Source: Methylocapsa sp. (GTDB lineage: Bacteria; Pseudomonadota; Alphaproteobacteria; Rhizobiales; Beijerinckiaceae). Taken from it: a DNA stretch of 7,619 nucleotides. The stretch covers positions 1 to 7,619 of the forward strand of contig JAFMSB010000071.1 of NCBI GenBank assembly GCA_017353815.1, written 5' to 3'. A program made the position numbers and the translations under genes. The notes below the pieces were generated by a model. It saw nothing but the letters and a program-made list of their open reading frames with translations. It ran no database searches and was not told where the DNA came from. This document shows positions 1 to 7,125 of the stretch, one piece after another. Position 1 is the stretch's first letter. Each line of letters opens with the position of its first letter.

Positions 1-560
<560 letters not shown>

Positions 561-579
561 GCTTAGGCAGGCGTGCCGG

Positions 580-1380
580 ATGACACTTGGAGACTGCGCT
601 TTCGTGACCTTATTCGCCGTGGCGGCGGGCGGACCAATGGCGCCGGCCGATTGTCGCGCAGCGGAAGGCACTGCGAGCGCGCAATCTCCGCCCGTTGCGG
701 CGGCACCCTCGGCGCCAGCCAAGGTGGAGGGCAACGCGGAGAAAAGCGGGCAGCCGGAGACGCAGCAAGCGGGCGCAGATCCCAGTTTCGACGCAGCCGG
801 GGCCAGAAGATCCTACCGGGCGTTGATCCGGACGGAGGCCGAAAAGAACGGCCTGCCGCCGGATATCGCCGATGCCGTGGCCGCAATCGAGAGCGGCTAC
901 GATCCTGCGGCGCTCGGCGCGGCAGGCGAGATCGGTCTGATGCAAGTGCTCCCGAGCACCGCGGCGATGCTTGGCTTTAGGGGCGACCTCGCCGAGCTTT
1001 CCCGGCCGGATGTTAACATCCGCTTTGGCGTGGCATATCTTTCCCAGGCTTGGCGCCTAACGGGCGGCGATTTGTGCCGCAGCTTGATGAAGTACCGGGC
1101 GGGCCATGGGGAGGAATCCATGTCGCCGCTTTCCATCACCTATTGCGGCAGGGCGCGGGCCCAGCTTGCGGCCATGGGCTCGCCTTTTGCGGAGGCAGCT
1201 CCGGTACCCTTCGCCCTTGTCCCGCCCGTGGCGGGAATTGCCCCGCGCCTGCCCCGGCGCGGCCCGGCAAAAAATCGCACGGCGACGGTGAGCCGCGCCT
1301 TTTGGGCCGCCGAAGAAGCGCGGGTCAAGGCCATCAGCCGGCGAATCGAGGCGAGATGGCGGAAGATGGCTGCGCGCTAG
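580..1380 (+). CDS. Secreted lytic transglycosylase (SLT domain)
   Basis: This is a 266-residue peptidoglycan lytic transglycosylase, expected to cleave the MurNAc-GlcNAc bond in the periplasm with formation of the 1,6-anhydro product. After a short hydrophobic N-terminal stretch (about 7-18) comes a Pro/Ala-rich linker (31-70). The SLT domain spans about 75-195: AIES (102-105) carries the catalytic glutamate E104, GLMQVLPST (119-127) is the second signature, NIRFGVAYL (146-154) the third, and YRAGHG (172-177) stands where family members usually have YNAG. A Cys pair (C166, C189) could form a disulfide. A basic helical tail (about 236-266, FWAAEEARVKAISRRIEARW) follows a Pro/Arg-rich spacer; I think I have seen this tail in related Rhizobiales proteins, but that is memory. 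The N-terminus lacks the positive charges of a normal signal peptide. A weak TTGGCT (521-526) is the best promoter hint upstream. It is monocistronic, convergent with the next gene. Confidence 0.88.
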   Translation: MTLGDCAFVTLFAVAAGGPMAPADCRAAEGTASAQSPPVAAAPSAPAKVEGNAEKSGQPETQQAGADPSFDAAGARRSYRALIRTEAEKNGLPPDIADAVAAIESGYDPAALGAAGEIGLMQVLPSTAAMLGFRGDLAELSRPDVNIRFGVAYLSQAWRLTGGDLCRSLMKYRAGHGEESMSPLSITYCGRARAQLAAMGSPFAEAAPVPFALVPPVAGIAPRLPRRGPAKNRTATVSRAFWAAEEARVKAISRRIEARWRKMAAR

Positions 1381-1426
1381 AGCGAATTCCGCAAAAGTTG
1401 ACAAGCTTTCGCGGCTAGAATTCGCT
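1381..1426. repeat. Compound hairpin, probable dispersed intergenic repeat
   Basis: Starting directly after the transglycosylase stop codon, AGCGAATTC (1381-1389) is perfectly complementary to GAATTCGCT (1418-1426). Inside it CGCAAAAG-type bases 1390-1397 pair with 1406-1413 with one mismatch (1393/1410). The loop is 1398-1405, with a 4-nt bulge at 1414-1417. No T-tract follows, so it is not a classic intrinsic terminator, although it could stop or protect the transcript 3' end. From memory, near-identical AGAGCGAATTC-CGCAAAAGTTG hairpins occur in many copies between genes of several Rhizobiales; only one copy is in this window. Confidence 0.6.
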
Positions 1427-1466
1427 TCAGCCATTTGGCGCGATTTCCTATCGCTTGGCCGATTCC

Positions 1467-1504
1467 AGCCGAGCGGAAAGCGCGCTAAGGTTGCGCGCTC
1501 GGCT
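1467..1504. repeat. Inverted repeat across the SGNH gene stop codon
   Basis: AGCCGA (1467-1472) pairs with TCGGCT (1499-1504), and an inner GCGCGC (1480-1485) pairs with GCGCGC (1493-1498) around a 7-nt loop, leaving a one-sided internal loop at 1473-1479. An alternative fold pairs 1467-1475 with 1496-1504 over nine bases. The stop codon of the leftward gene (1485-1487) lies at the edge of the inner stem. It could act as a transcript-end structure between two convergent genes. Neither strand has a T-run after it, so intrinsic termination is not supported. Confidence 0.4.
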
Positions 1505-2435
1505 CTCCCGGGCGCGATATCTTGGGCTCAGAATACTCGTTTATGGCATTTGCGAGAACGGATGCGAGAGTTTTTGTCCCTCGCGCCGTTTGATGGACGC
1601 CATCGGCCAGATAAGCTTCTTCGTTCCAATCCGGAACCTCGGCGAAGTCGATACATTTCGCCCCGGCACCCCGGCAAATTTCCATAACCGGCGCAATTGT
1701 CCGCCGCCACGCTGCGCGGTCGCGCAGATTTGCGATTGTTGGATAAAAGAACATGATGAGCTTGCTCGCTTTGGGGATGCCGTTCACGAACTCCTTGAAG
1801 CGCTCCAATTGATTCTCGTCTGGCATTCCCATTGCCGGCGGAGAGGAGGGATTGTTGCGCGGGGCAAAAAAGGCCGCACCTGAATACCATGCCCGCAAAA
1901 GGGTATGCGCGATGCGCGACCACGGACGCCAGCTGGGGCAGAAATTGTAACCCGGCCAAGGGTCGGGCCCGCTCATCCCGCCCTCCATGAACTCGATTAC
2001 GACAACGTCGGCGTTTCGCAAGACATCGCCATTGCGATCGAAATAGGCCATTTCGTTGACGTTCGACCAGCCTGGCGCCGCCACGGGCCAGACGGCGTAA
2101 TGGTCCTTCAATTGCTTTGCGAGCTGCGCCCCAAGCAGGCCGTCAAAATTGGACTCGAGGCTCCCCACAACGATGCTGTTGCCCGTGATGACGATATTTG
2201 GGTGTGCCTCGGCACTCCAGTTGGAGCGGCTTGCCATGTGCCTGTCATTGAAGTGCCATTCGTTGCGATTGCGGCCAATCCCGTGCTGATTTGCCGAAGG
2301 GATGTATTTTATTTCGCCGCCGACATCGCAAACGGGATAGGCTCCGGCGCCTTCGAGCCGCAGCCCGGCTTCGGATGCGGCAAATATCAAAGCAGTGCCC
2401 GCAATCGCAACTGCGGCCGTCCAGCGCAAGCCCAT
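1485..2435 (-). CDS. SGNH/GDSL hydrolase-like protein, membrane-anchored or exported
   Basis: The product has 316 residues and begins with a hydrophobic segment (about 5-21) that is either a signal peptide or a membrane anchor, so the remainder should be periplasmic. The fold assignment rests on three motifs: ITGNS (83-87), matching block I with S87 as nucleophile; a glycine in APGWSN (120-125) matching block II; and DGVH (278-281) matching block V with the Asp/His of the triad. Where block III usually supplies Gly-x-Asn-Asp, this protein has EFMEGG (148-153), so the oxyanion Asn is not obvious. SGNH proteins of this size with an N-terminal anchor often act on acyl esters of sugars, but the substrate here is unknown. 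The ATG is supported by GGAGGG (2440-2445). It lies 88 bp after the CNB-FHA gene on the same strand and could be co-transcribed with it. Annotated databases may list it only as hypothetical. Confidence 0.75.
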   Translation of the reverse strand: MGLRWTAAVAIAGTALIFAASEAGLRLEGAGAYPVCDVGGEIKYIPSANQHGIGRNRNEWHFNDRHMASRSNWSAEAHPNIVITGNSIVVGSLESNFDGLLGAQLAKQLKDHYAVWPVAAPGWSNVNEMAYFDRNGDVLRNADVVVIEFMEGGMSGPDPWPGYNFCPSWRPWSRIAHTLLRAWYSGAAFFAPRNNPSSPPAMGMPDENQLERFKEFVNGIPKASKLIMFFYPTIANLRDRAAWRRTIAPVMEICRGAGAKCIDFAEVPDWNEEAYLADGVHQTARGTKTLASVLANAINEYSEPKISRPGEPSAQP

Positions 2436-2439
2436 GCGG

Positions 2440-2445
2440 CCCTCC
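2440..2445 (-). promoter_or_regulatory. Strong ribosome binding site of the SGNH gene
   Basis: GGAGGG on the minus strand ends 4 nt before the ATG at 2433-2435. It is the clearest Shine-Dalgarno sequence in the window and fixes the start of this gene. The rest of the 88-bp spacer (2436-2523) shows no convincing promoter or terminator. Confidence 0.6.
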
Positions 2446-2523
2446 GTCGTTGGTGTGGCGCTTCGCGCTTGGCACGCGCAGAAATAACGGCAACGGTGAC
2501 AACCGGAGCGCGGACGACCAGTG

Positions 2524-3315
2524 CTAACCGATGCTCACCAAGAATTTAAAGGGCGAATCCGATCCGCCCGCCACAATGTGGTTTTCGCCACGATGCAAGG
2601 GCGCGGAGTCTTTTGTGAAATAGTGGCCAATGGCTTGGCCATTCACTAGCGTCCCCAGCGTGCTTCCGAGGTCTGCGGCAACGAACCCGCCAACGGTTCG
2701 CCCAATCATGAAGTGCTGGCGCGAGAGGCGGAATGGCAAATAATCGTTAATCGAGAGATCGGGATGCTGCGATGGCAAAGTTTCGTTTTCGGCCGGCGTT
2801 CGGCCGATCACGAATGGCAGTCTGGCGATCCGGATAGGCGCGGCGCCGATACTGGCCTGCAATGCGGCGCTTTCCGCAGCGATTGAAATTGCAATTTCAT
2901 TTTCGCCTCTTGGTTCCGAAGCCGGTCCGCTCGGCCCTCCTGAGCCGCTATGTGAAAAACTGTGGAGTTCGCCGGAAATCTTATCCTCGATATCCCTCAG
3001 CCTGACGCTCAGCCGCAAGATCAAATCGCGTGCCAGCACGGGGTCGTTGCTCACGCGCTCCAGGAACTGTTGGGCCGTAAGAACCTCGGCTTCCCCATCT
3101 TCACTCGCGCGTGCCGAGGCGCTTCTGCTGCGGCCTTCAATAACACCCATTTCGCCCACCCATTCGCCGCTTCGCACATGCCCAAGCAAGACCGAATCAG
3201 TGCCCATGTTGCGCCAAATTTCGATCTCGCCGCTTTTGACCAGCAATACCCGGTCGCTTGCATCGTCTTGACGGAACAGAAAGTCCCCCCTTTTGAATCG
3301 AGCAAGCATGCTCAT
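2524..3315 (-). CDS. Cyclic nucleotide-binding domain plus FHA domain protein
   Basis: This 263-residue cytoplasmic protein joins two sensor or adaptor domains. Residues 1-113 form a CRP-type cyclic nucleotide-binding domain: the phosphate-binding cassette runs from about 50 to 69 and has GE (54-55) and RS (64-65) where CRP has the ribose-binding Glu and phosphate-binding Arg-Ser, so real cNMP binding is plausible. A long helix (about 80-113) and a Ser/Gly/Pro-rich linker (114-140) follow. The C-terminal part (about 160-260) is an FHA domain with GR (171-172), SRQH (198-201) and GSTLGTLVNG (217-226), the conserved phosphothreonine-binding set. There is no helix-turn-helix, so it is not a CRP-type transcription factor. 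I infer a role as a scaffold linking a cyclic nucleotide to a phosphoprotein. No Ser/Thr kinase or cyclase is in the window. A second in-frame ATG lies two codons downstream (3307-3309); GGAAGG upstream at 3328-3333 is closer to the first ATG. Confidence 0.85.
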   Translation of the reverse strand: MSMLARFKRGDFLFRQDDASDRVLLVKSGEIEIWRNMGTDSVLLGHVRSGEWVGEMGVIEGRSRSASARASEDGEAEVLTAQQFLERVSNDPVLARDLILRLSVRLRDIEDKISGELHSFSHSGSGGPSGPASEPRGENEIAISIAAESAALQASIGAAPIRIARLPFVIGRTPAENETLPSQHPDLSINDYLPFRLSRQHFMIGRTVGGFVAADLGSTLGTLVNGQAIGHYFTKDSAPLHRGENHIVAGGSDSPFKFLVSIG

Positions 3316-3500
3316 AACGCCGGTTCCCTTCCGCTAAGCATTATCACTGGCGTTCGCCGAATCTTCCGTTAACTTGCTTCATTCTATTCGCAAGCGTGCA
3401 GGAGACTAGCGCTCGCTCATTCTGTTGGGACAGTCAAGCGGGTACGGGCTCGTGATGGCCGGCCGCCCAAAGCAGACCGCATTTCCGCTCGGGTTGCGGG

Positions 3501-4568
3501 CTAGGGCTTCTTGCTTTTAGTCCTCTCGAACAGGAAGGGGGCAACATCGGCGGGCTTTGGCGCCTTGCCACTACTGAATGGAAGCGGCCGGCAGACCGCC
3601 ATGGCCGAGAGTCCAACGCGGGTCGTGAGCATTCCATTCAAGACGCCCTCGCCGAGCCTCACCGAGACCTTGGCCGCGATGCCATGGCCGAGAAATTGCT
3701 GGATGAGACTATCGCCTGCCGCCATACCGCCGGTTACCGCAATATGCGCGCCAATTGCGCGCAGGAGCCGGAGCAGGCCCAAAAAGCCGGGCCTGCCGCC
3801 ATATATGACCGCGACGCGGCGGATGAGCCGCATGGCCTGCGCGGCAACGAATATCACATCGATGATTGCGCGCGGCGCAAGCGCCGTGACCATCGACACG
3901 CGCTTTGCCGCACGGGCGATCTCGCGCCTTGCCTCAGCATCGAGCGGCGCAATGAGCGTGCGCTCGGCAATGTCGATGAGATCCCGGCCGTCGACGATGT
4001 CATGCGAAAGCTCGCGGAGCTGATTGCGCGCATTCGCGGCCTCGGGCTTCGATGCGTAAAGATCAGAGAGCTCGCGCGTGAGCTTGCGCGCCGCGTCGAA
4101 GTCATCACGCTCACGCGCAAGGCCGAGCCCCGTGTGGAGCTCGGAGATATGGCGCTGGCGCAGAAACCCCCCGATCTCACGCACGGAGAGCACGAAGAGC
4201 GCGAGCCCCGCAACCGCGGCAAGCGCAAGACCGAGGGTGCCGATAATAGGATAAAAGGCGAAGAGATTCTCGATCAGGCGGGCGAGCCAGACACCGAAGG
4301 CAAGCGAGACGAGCCCGCCCGCTGCCGACCAAAAAAGACCGGCCCAGGAAAGGAGTGCCTTTTTGGCGGAACCTGCATTTTCCGCCGCCTTAGGAGCGGC
4401 CGGCCGGGGTTCATGGGTGGCGGCCACATAAGCAATCGCCTCGGCCTCGTAGTGATCCCTTGTTTCGATGATCACCGGGCCGGCATCGGTGCCAGGCGCA
4501 TCCGCTTCGATGCGAAACGCACGCGGGCGCGGTTTTGATTCGGGTGCCACTCTTAGACCTCGTAACAT
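3501..4568 (-). CDS. UPF0283 / TIGR01620 (YcjF-like) inner membrane protein
   Basis: From the ATG at 4566-4568 the product has 355 residues. A charged N-terminal region containing PRPRAFRIEAD (13-23), typical of the family, precedes two transmembrane segments (about 73-98 and 107-129). A cytosolic helical region follows (130-225), then the conserved hydrophobic C-terminal block APRAIIDVIFVAAQAMRLIR (231-250) through GGRPG (257-261) to RVGLSAMAVCRPLPF (317-331). The molecular function is not established; in many proteobacteria the gene sits next to ycjX, a P-loop NTPase, which is absent here. It starts 43 bp after ccmH. A GTG at 4548-4550 has a better-spaced GAGGT (4557-4561) upstream and would shorten the protein by six residues; it may be the true start. 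The same frame stays open upstream to 5042 across ccmH, but that extension encodes a low-complexity Arg/Ser-rich sequence and is not credible. Confidence 0.85.
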   Translation of the reverse strand: MLRGLRVAPESKPRPRAFRIEADAPGTDAGPVIIETRDHYEAEAIAYVAATHEPRPAAPKAAENAGSAKKALLSWAGLFWSAAGGLVSLAFGVWLARLIENLFAFYPIIGTLGLALAAVAGLALFVLSVREIGGFLRQRHISELHTGLGLARERDDFDAARKLTRELSDLYASKPEAANARNQLRELSHDIVDGRDLIDIAERTLIAPLDAEARREIARAAKRVSMVTALAPRAIIDVIFVAAQAMRLIRRVAVIYGGRPGFLGLLRLLRAIGAHIAVTGGMAAGDSLIQQFLGHGIAAKVSVRLGEGVLNGMLTTRVGLSAMAVCRPLPFSSGKAPKPADVAPFLFERTKSKKP

Positions 4569-4611
4569 GCGCCAAGCGCCGGGACTCCGCCTCGAAAATA
4601 ACCGGCGGCCC

Positions 4612-5091
4612 CTACCGCTCCTCCTCCTCGAGCATGGCTTTGAGCCTCTCGCATTCGGCGCCGGCCAGGCAATCTGCGGCGGCAATGTTTCTCGGCCGCC
4701 GACGCTGCGCCATGAATATAATGATGACACCCGAAAAAAGTAAAAGAAATGGGCCGGCCCACAAGAGCCAGGTTTCGAGCTTGAAAGGGGGCTTGAGCAG
4801 AATGAAATCGCCATAGCGCCCGACGAGAAAAGAGCGGATCTGGTCATCGCTGTCGCCCGCTTGCAGGCGTTCGCGGACAAGTAGCCGAAGATCGCGGGCA
4901 AGATCGGCATTCGATTCGTCGATCGACTCATTCTGGCAGACCATGCAGCGCAATTGCGCCGAAAGCGCCCGTGCGCGCGCCTCGAGCTTAGGGTCGCGCA
5001 TGATTTCGTCGGGTTGCACCGCATGCGCAGCAACCGGCGCAATCAGGAGCAGAGCAAGCAGAACAGCGCGAAGGAGCCGCATGGCGTTCAT
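4612..5091 (-). CDS. ccmH: Cytochrome c maturation protein CcmH (CycL)
   Basis: CcmH is a membrane-tethered periplasmic thioredox protein that works with CcmF and CcmI to reduce and present the CxxCH motif of apocytochrome c for heme attachment. From the ATG at 5089-5091 it has 159 residues: signal peptide (about 1-24, cut after AHA), the signature LRCMVCQNES (47-56) with redox cysteines C49 and C52, a three-helix bundle, and one transmembrane helix (about 107-128) followed by RRR and a short acidic cytosolic tail. This is the short form seen in organisms with a separate CcmI, not the E. coli fusion. Its ATG overlaps the ccmF stop as ATGA (5088-5091), which implies translational coupling and decides the start over the longer 188-codon reading from 5178 and over the ATG at 5080-5082. 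Confidence 0.95.
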   Translation of the reverse strand: MNAMRLLRAVLLALLLIAPVAAHAVQPDEIMRDPKLEARARALSAQLRCMVCQNESIDESNADLARDLRLLVRERLQAGDSDDQIRSFLVGRYGDFILLKPPFKLETWLLWAGPFLLLFSGVIIIFMAQRRRPRNIAAADCLAGAECERLKAMLEEEER

Positions 5092-7070
5092 TCCGCGGGC
5101 TGCGGGCGTGCCGCCTGCGCTTTGCGGGCGCGATGCGCGAAGCCAAAGCGGAAGCTGCGATCGCTCAGCGATAGGCATCCGCCGAAAGCCATGACCAAGG
5201 CCCCGATCCAGATCAAGATGACAAGCGGCCGCCAGAAGATGCGGGCGTTCCAGGCGCCCTCCTGCGCGCCATCGGCAATGCTCACATAGACTTGGCCGAG
5301 GCCGAGCGTTGCAATACCCGCTTCCGATTTGCTCATTCCGCGCACCGGATAAAAGCGCGTCGATGGCTCGATCACGGCAACCGGCGTTCCTTTTGAGCGA
5401 ATGACCATGCGCGCGGCAAGCTCGCTATAGTTTGGGCCGTTGCGGCGTGCAACGCTCTCGAAGGCAAGCTCATAGGGGCCGATTCCGGCTGTGTCTCCGG
5501 GCCTCAAACTGGTAATCTTCTCGGCTCCCCAGCCGGTTGCGGCAAGGCCAAGCAAGGTCACGCCGATTCCCGCGTGCGCGAATGCCGTGCCAAAGGCGTG
5601 GCGCGGAAGACCCAGCATCCGCCGCGCCACCGCGCTGGCGGCCCCTCCGCCCGCAAAAATTCGCCTGCCAAGGTCGATGAACGAGCCCGCGATGACATAA
5701 AAGGCGAGGCCAGCGGCGATCACGCTGAGCGCAGGCCCGCCATGCCAGGCGGCAAAAAGAGCGATCGCTACAAGCCCGGCTGCGAATGCGGCGGCGAGCC
5801 TTTGCGCGACGCCAAGGAGGTCGCCCCGTTTCCAAGGCAAAAGCTGGCCGATGGGCATCACGATAAACAGGGGTAGGAACAGGGGAACGAAGGTGAGATT
5901 GTAATAGGGAGGGCCAACGGAGATTTTTTCGCCCGTCAAAGCTTCCAGTGCAAGCGGGTAAAGCGTCCCGGTAACGACGGTTGCACAGCACGCGCTCAAG
6001 ATAAGGTTGTTGAGGACGAGCGCGCCCTCGCGCGACACCGGCGCAAAGAGTCCGCCCTGCTTCAGATGGCTCGCGCGAAGAGCAAAAAGCGCAAACGATC
6101 CGCAAATGAAGATTATCAAAATGGCAAGAATGAAGACTCCCCGCGTCGGGTCGCTCGCAAAGGCATGGACGGACGTCAAGACGCCGGAGCGGACAAGGAA
6201 AGTCCCAACGAGCGATAAGGAAAAGGCAAGGATAGCGAGAAAGACGGTCCAGATTTTGAGCGCTTCCCGCTTTTCCATCACGGCCGTGCAATGCAAGAGG
6301 GCGGTCGCGGCAAGCCATGGCATGAGCGAGGCGTTCTCGACTGGATCCCAGAACCAGAACCCGCCCCAGCCAAGCGTATAATAGGCCCAGTAGGACCCCA
6401 TGGCGATGCCGAGCGTAAGCGCGATCCAGGCGATCAACGTCCAGGGCCGCACGAAACGCGCAAATGCCGCATCGATCCGTCCGCAGATGAGCGCCGCCGC
6501 GGCAAAGGAGTAGGTGATCGAAAGCCCGACATAGCCGAGATAAAGGAGCGGCGGATGGATGGCGAGGCCGGGATCTTGCAGGATGGGGTTGAGATCTCTC
6601 CCTTCCGCGGGGGGCATCGCCACGCGCGCAAATGGATTCGATGTGAGAAGGATGAAGAGGAGGAAAGCGGCCCCGATCCAAGATTGCACGGCGAGCACAT
6701 TCGCCCGCATGTCTTTCGGCATGGATTGCGAGAGCAAAGCAACGGCCGCGCCAAAGAGCGAAAGCACCAGCACCCAAAGCAGCATCGAGCCTTCGTGATT
6801 GCCCCAGACGCCGGTAATTTTATAGATCAAGGGTTTTGCAGAGTGCGAATTCTCGATCACATTGACGAGCGAGAAATCCGATACGGCATGCGAGAATGTG
6901 AGGGCAAAATAAGCATAACCGACAAGGCCAAAGCCCGCGATCGCGACGGGAGGCGCAACGGCCATTAACCGCTCGTCGCGCGCGAGACTGCCCCAAAGAG
7001 GCAAGACGGAATTGACGATGGCGAGCGCCAAGGCAAGAACGAGAGCATAATGGCCGGTTTCGACAATCAT
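5088..7070 (-). CDS. ccmF: Cytochrome c heme lyase subunit CcmF (CycK)
   Basis: CcmF is the large polytopic subunit of the System I holocytochrome c synthetase; it takes heme from holo-CcmE and ligates it to apocytochrome c on the periplasmic side. The 660-residue product matches the family's usual length. The tryptophan-rich WWD heme-binding motif spans WGGFWFWDPVENASLMPW (235-252). Histidines expected as heme ligands are present: H172 (AIHPPLLYLGY) and H302 (LTSVHAF) flanking the WWD region, H260, and H499 (AHAGIGV), matching the four invariant E. coli positions 173, 303, 261 and 491. About 14-15 hydrophobic segments cover residues 5-510, a large soluble periplasmic domain covers about 513-612, and a last helix lies at 613-633. 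The start lacks a good Shine-Dalgarno sequence, but an upstream 14-codon ORF ends in an ATGA overlap with it. It is followed by ccmH with a 4-bp overlap. Confidence 0.98.
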   Translation of the reverse strand: MIVETGHYALVLALALAIVNSVLPLWGSLARDERLMAVAPPVAIAGFGLVGYAYFALTFSHAVSDFSLVNVIENSHSAKPLIYKITGVWGNHEGSMLLWVLVLSLFGAAVALLSQSMPKDMRANVLAVQSWIGAAFLLFILLTSNPFARVAMPPAEGRDLNPILQDPGLAIHPPLLYLGYVGLSITYSFAAAALICGRIDAAFARFVRPWTLIAWIALTLGIAMGSYWAYYTLGWGGFWFWDPVENASLMPWLAATALLHCTAVMEKREALKIWTVFLAILAFSLSLVGTFLVRSGVLTSVHAFASDPTRGVFILAILIIFICGSFALFALRASHLKQGGLFAPVSREGALVLNNLILSACCATVVTGTLYPLALEALTGEKISVGPPYYNLTFVPLFLPLFIVMPIGQLLPWKRGDLLGVAQRLAAAFAAGLVAIALFAAWHGGPALSVIAAGLAFYVIAGSFIDLGRRIFAGGGAASAVARRMLGLPRHAFGTAFAHAGIGVTLLGLAATGWGAEKITSLRPGDTAGIGPYELAFESVARRNGPNYSELAARMVIRSKGTPVAVIEPSTRFYPVRGMSKSEAGIATLGLGQVYVSIADGAQEGAWNARIFWRPLVILIWIGALVMAFGGCLSLSDRSFRFGFAHRARKAQAARPQPAE

Positions 7071-7111
7071 GCGGGGCTCAATTTCGGGAGGGTGGCGGTC
7101 AATTCAAACAT
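7067..7111 (-). other. Possible 14-codon ORF coupled to ccmF
   Basis: Within the 55-bp gap between ccmE and ccmF, an ATG at 7109-7111 opens a frame encoding MFELTATLPKLSPA, whose TGA stop overlaps the ccmF ATG as ATGA. GAGG abuts the small start codon directly, which is closer than an effective ribosome binding site should be. As ccmF itself has little Shine-Dalgarno sequence, reinitiation from this frame could load ribosomes on ccmF. It may equally be chance: a 14-codon open frame is not statistically notable. Confidence 0.25.
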
Positions 7112-7125
7112 CCTCGGGGGCGCCA

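Noticed and set aside
1905..2549. 214-codon plus-strand frame
   Set aside because: It is antisense to the SGNH gene, whose motifs and strong ribosome binding site fix the coding strand.
3457..3464. GGCCGGCC palindrome
   Set aside because: An isolated 8-bp palindrome is expected by chance in such G+C-rich sequence and no longer stem surrounds it.
3316..3500. Promoter or terminator in the gap between the UPF0283 and CNB-FHA genes
   Set aside because: CTTGAC occurs on the minus strand at 3433-3438 but no acceptable -10 box stands 16-18 nt away, TGATAAT near 3345 lacks a -35 box, and no stem with a T-run follows the UPF0283 stop. CTTGC/GCAAG (3373-3377 and 3390-3394) is too short an inverted repeat to call an operator.
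3684..4538. 284-codon plus-strand frame
   Set aside because: It is antisense to the UPF0283 gene, highly charged without recognisable motifs, and has no sign of its own start site.
4569..5042. Upstream extension of the UPF0283 frame to a 513-residue protein
   Set aside because: The extra residues are an Arg/Ser/Cys-rich sequence without family resemblance and lie antiparallel in frame choice over the well-supported ccmH gene; the open frame is a G+C-rich by-product.
5080..5178. Longer ccmH reading starting at 5178
   Set aside because: The added N-terminal residues overlap the ccmF C-terminus and would bury the signal peptide; the ATGA overlap at 5088-5091 gives a standard CcmH.
5470..6777. 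435-codon minus-strand frame inside ccmF
   Set aside because: It is the out-of-frame reading of ccmF, rich in Arg, His and Cys, with no domain; ccmF is certain from its WWD motif and heme histidines.
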